64,000 bases of DNA from an uncultured Clostridia bacterium (lineage in GTDB: Bacteria; Bacillota; Clostridia; Oscillospirales; Acutalibacteraceae), in the NCBI GenBank assembly GCA_947305745.1, contig CAMZEH010000001.1:354720-418719 (forward strand). The letters are read 5' to 3'. Under the pieces are notes generated by a model, which was not told where the DNA came from, did not search any database, and saw nothing but the letters and a program-made list of their open reading frames with translations. Both the position numbers and the translations under genes were made by a program. Shown in pieces: positions 63,158-64,000 of this stretch (position 1 is the stretch's first letter; each line of letters begins with the position of its first letter).

Positions 63158-63895
63158 TTGAGAAAATTTTTAATTGTAGGGACAACCGTATTTTCCTTAT
63201 TTTGCGGTGTTTGTTTTAGTGTATTTTGCAGTGCCAAAAATACCGATTTGAACAAATTTAAAAACATTTCCGAAACCATAGTAGACAATTATGACGGAAG
63301 CACTGATCCAAAAAATTCTTTTTTTGCTTTGATTTCCAGAATGAGATATGTGAAAAGATGGTCGGTTTTTAAAAACAGTGAGGAAGAAGATCTCGAAAAT
63401 CACAGCTTCGAAGTCGCAGTAATAGCTCATGCTTTGGCTACAATTAAAAATGAAAAATTTGGCGGAAAAGTAGATGAAAACAAGGCATGTGTAAAGGGGC
63501 TTTTTCACGATTTTTTAGAGGTGATTACGGGAGATGCTCCGACGCCGGTAAAATATTTTGATCTCGAAATGAAAAAAATGTACACAAAACTTGAAGAAAA
63601 AGCAGCCAAAGAGGCGATCGAAAGAATTGAAGATGAAGATATAAGAGCCAAGTATTCAGAAATAGTGTCACCGAACAACGCATCCGAAGATATCAGCGAT
63701 GAGGATAAAGAGATTGCTCGAATTGTTAAAGCCGCGGACAATATTTCGGCGCTGATAAAGTGTTTGCGCGAGAAACGTGCGGGTAACAACGATTTTGACA
63801 AGGTGTATGAGCGACTGTCCGATAAGATCAAAAATGACAAAAACGAGGAAGTAAAGTATTTTGTTGATAACTATCTAAAAATTGATTTTGAATAA
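63158..63895 (+). CDS. exported YfbR-like HD phosphohydrolase
   Basis: A 245-residue protein. The first 26 residues form a signal peptide or anchor (RKFLIVGTTVFSLFCGVCF, then CSA). Residues 54-245 align closely with the E. coli 5'-deoxynucleotidase YfbR: RMRYVKRW, H82 in ENHSFEVAVIAHALATIKN, LFHDFLEVITGDAPTPVKYF with H117, D118, E121 and D126, and D194 in VKAADNISALIKCL. The metal and catalytic residues are thus intact, though the E before the first His is N. The enzyme family removes phosphate from deoxynucleoside 5'-monophosphates in the cytosol; here it appears exported. TTG at 63158 is set by AGGGGGA 8-9 bases upstream; a longer frame runs into the tRNA and is rejected. Confidence 0.85.
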   Translation: MRKFLIVGTTVFSLFCGVCFSVFCSAKNTDLNKFKNISETIVDNYDGSTDPKNSFFALISRMRYVKRWSVFKNSEEEDLENHSFEVAVIAHALATIKNEKFGGKVDENKACVKGLFHDFLEVITGDAPTPVKYFDLEMKKMYTKLEEKAAKEAIERIEDEDIRAKYSEIVSPNNASEDISDEDKEIARIVKAADNISALIKCLREKRAGNNDFDKVYERLSDKIKNDKNEEVKYFVDNYLKIDFE

Positions 63896-63903
63896 TAAAA
63901 GAG

Positions 63904-63932
63904 TTGAAAAATGTTTTTATATATGTTAAAAT
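63904..63932 (+). promoter_or_regulatory. promoter of the gene at the right edge
   Basis: TTGAAA at 63904-63909 and TAAAAT at 63927-63932 with a 17-base spacer. Confidence 0.6.
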
Positions 63933-63981
63933 ACAGCCAATTATAGGTTTAAAATTATTTAAAGCAGAGAGGAGTTTCAAG

Positions 63982-64000
63982 GTGGATCATGAGCACGGAG
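63982..64000 (+). CDS. start of a gene running off the right edge
   Basis: GTG at 63982 is preceded by GAGAGGAG at a 7-base distance and by the promoter at 63904-63932. Only six codons (MDHEHG) are visible, so the product cannot be named; an ATG at 63989 is in another frame. Confidence 0.45.

Overview
The window is chromosomal DNA of a low-GC, endospore-forming member of the Clostridia (Bacillota). The evidence is direct: Spo0A, SpoIVB and a SpoIIM-like protein are encoded, Shine-Dalgarno sites are strong (AGGAGG type), TTG and GTG starts are common, promoters are mostly of the TTGACA-17-TATAAT type, and a CIRCE/HrcA heat-shock operon is present. AdhE and an NADP-type GdhA fit a fermentative anaerobe. 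Family assignments are made by reading the proteins; no database search was possible. No phage, IS element, CRISPR array or rRNA was seen.

Layout. 1-6 kb: (nadD?)-yqeK-rsfS-leuS, then adhE. 6-8 kb: an orphan gene with a consensus promoter, ruvX on the minus strand, and yccF. 8-12.7 kb: CIRCE-hrcA-grpE-dnaK-dnaJ. 12.7-13.8 kb: a Nif11-like double-glycine precursor peptide, a DUF1292 gene and a probable 6S RNA. 13.8-18 kb: cvpA, pgsA, a ClpC-type ATPase with an N-terminal zinc finger, and nrdR. 18-22.5 kb: three related secreted proteins (two of them glycine-rich), a short double-glycine-leader protein and gdhA. 22.5-28 kb: smpB, spoIVB-spo0A, an unknown gene, a SpoIIM-like gene and an RluA-type pseudouridine synthase. 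28-32.5 kb: glmS, then a tandem duplication encoding two secreted proteins with identical 5' ends and divergent mature parts, then a DUF975 gene. 32.6-41 kb (minus strand): uvrA, three tandem ATP-grasp proteins each with a signal peptide, and uvrB. 41-48 kb: natAB-type ABC exporter, a TcdA/ThiF-like gene, recJ and a bifunctional rel. 48-52.5 kb: small genes, a class B sortase, def, a Nif3-like gene, trmK and a zinc-ribbon gene preceded by a degenerate tRNA-like element. 52.7-64 kb: a DUF11 protein, a G5/3D cell-wall protein, corA, a DUF5711-like gene, truA, a methyltransferase, glmM, ruvCAB, tRNA-Pro(GGG) and an exported YfbR-like HD phosphohydrolase.

Most genes are housekeeping: translation, protein quality control, DNA repair (uvrA, uvrB, ruvA, ruvB, ruvC, ruvX, recJ), amino-sugar supply (glmS, glmM), the stringent response and sporulation. 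The unusual part is the exported-protein content. Enzyme families that normally work on nucleotides in the cytosol (ATP-grasp in triplicate, YfbR-type nucleotidase) carry clear Sec signal peptides. Two secreted proteins share 113 identical bases of leader and signal sequence but have mature domains that barely align. Two precursor-like peptides with GG cleavage motifs sit away from any transporter or modifying enzyme. These are the best candidates for undescribed biology here.
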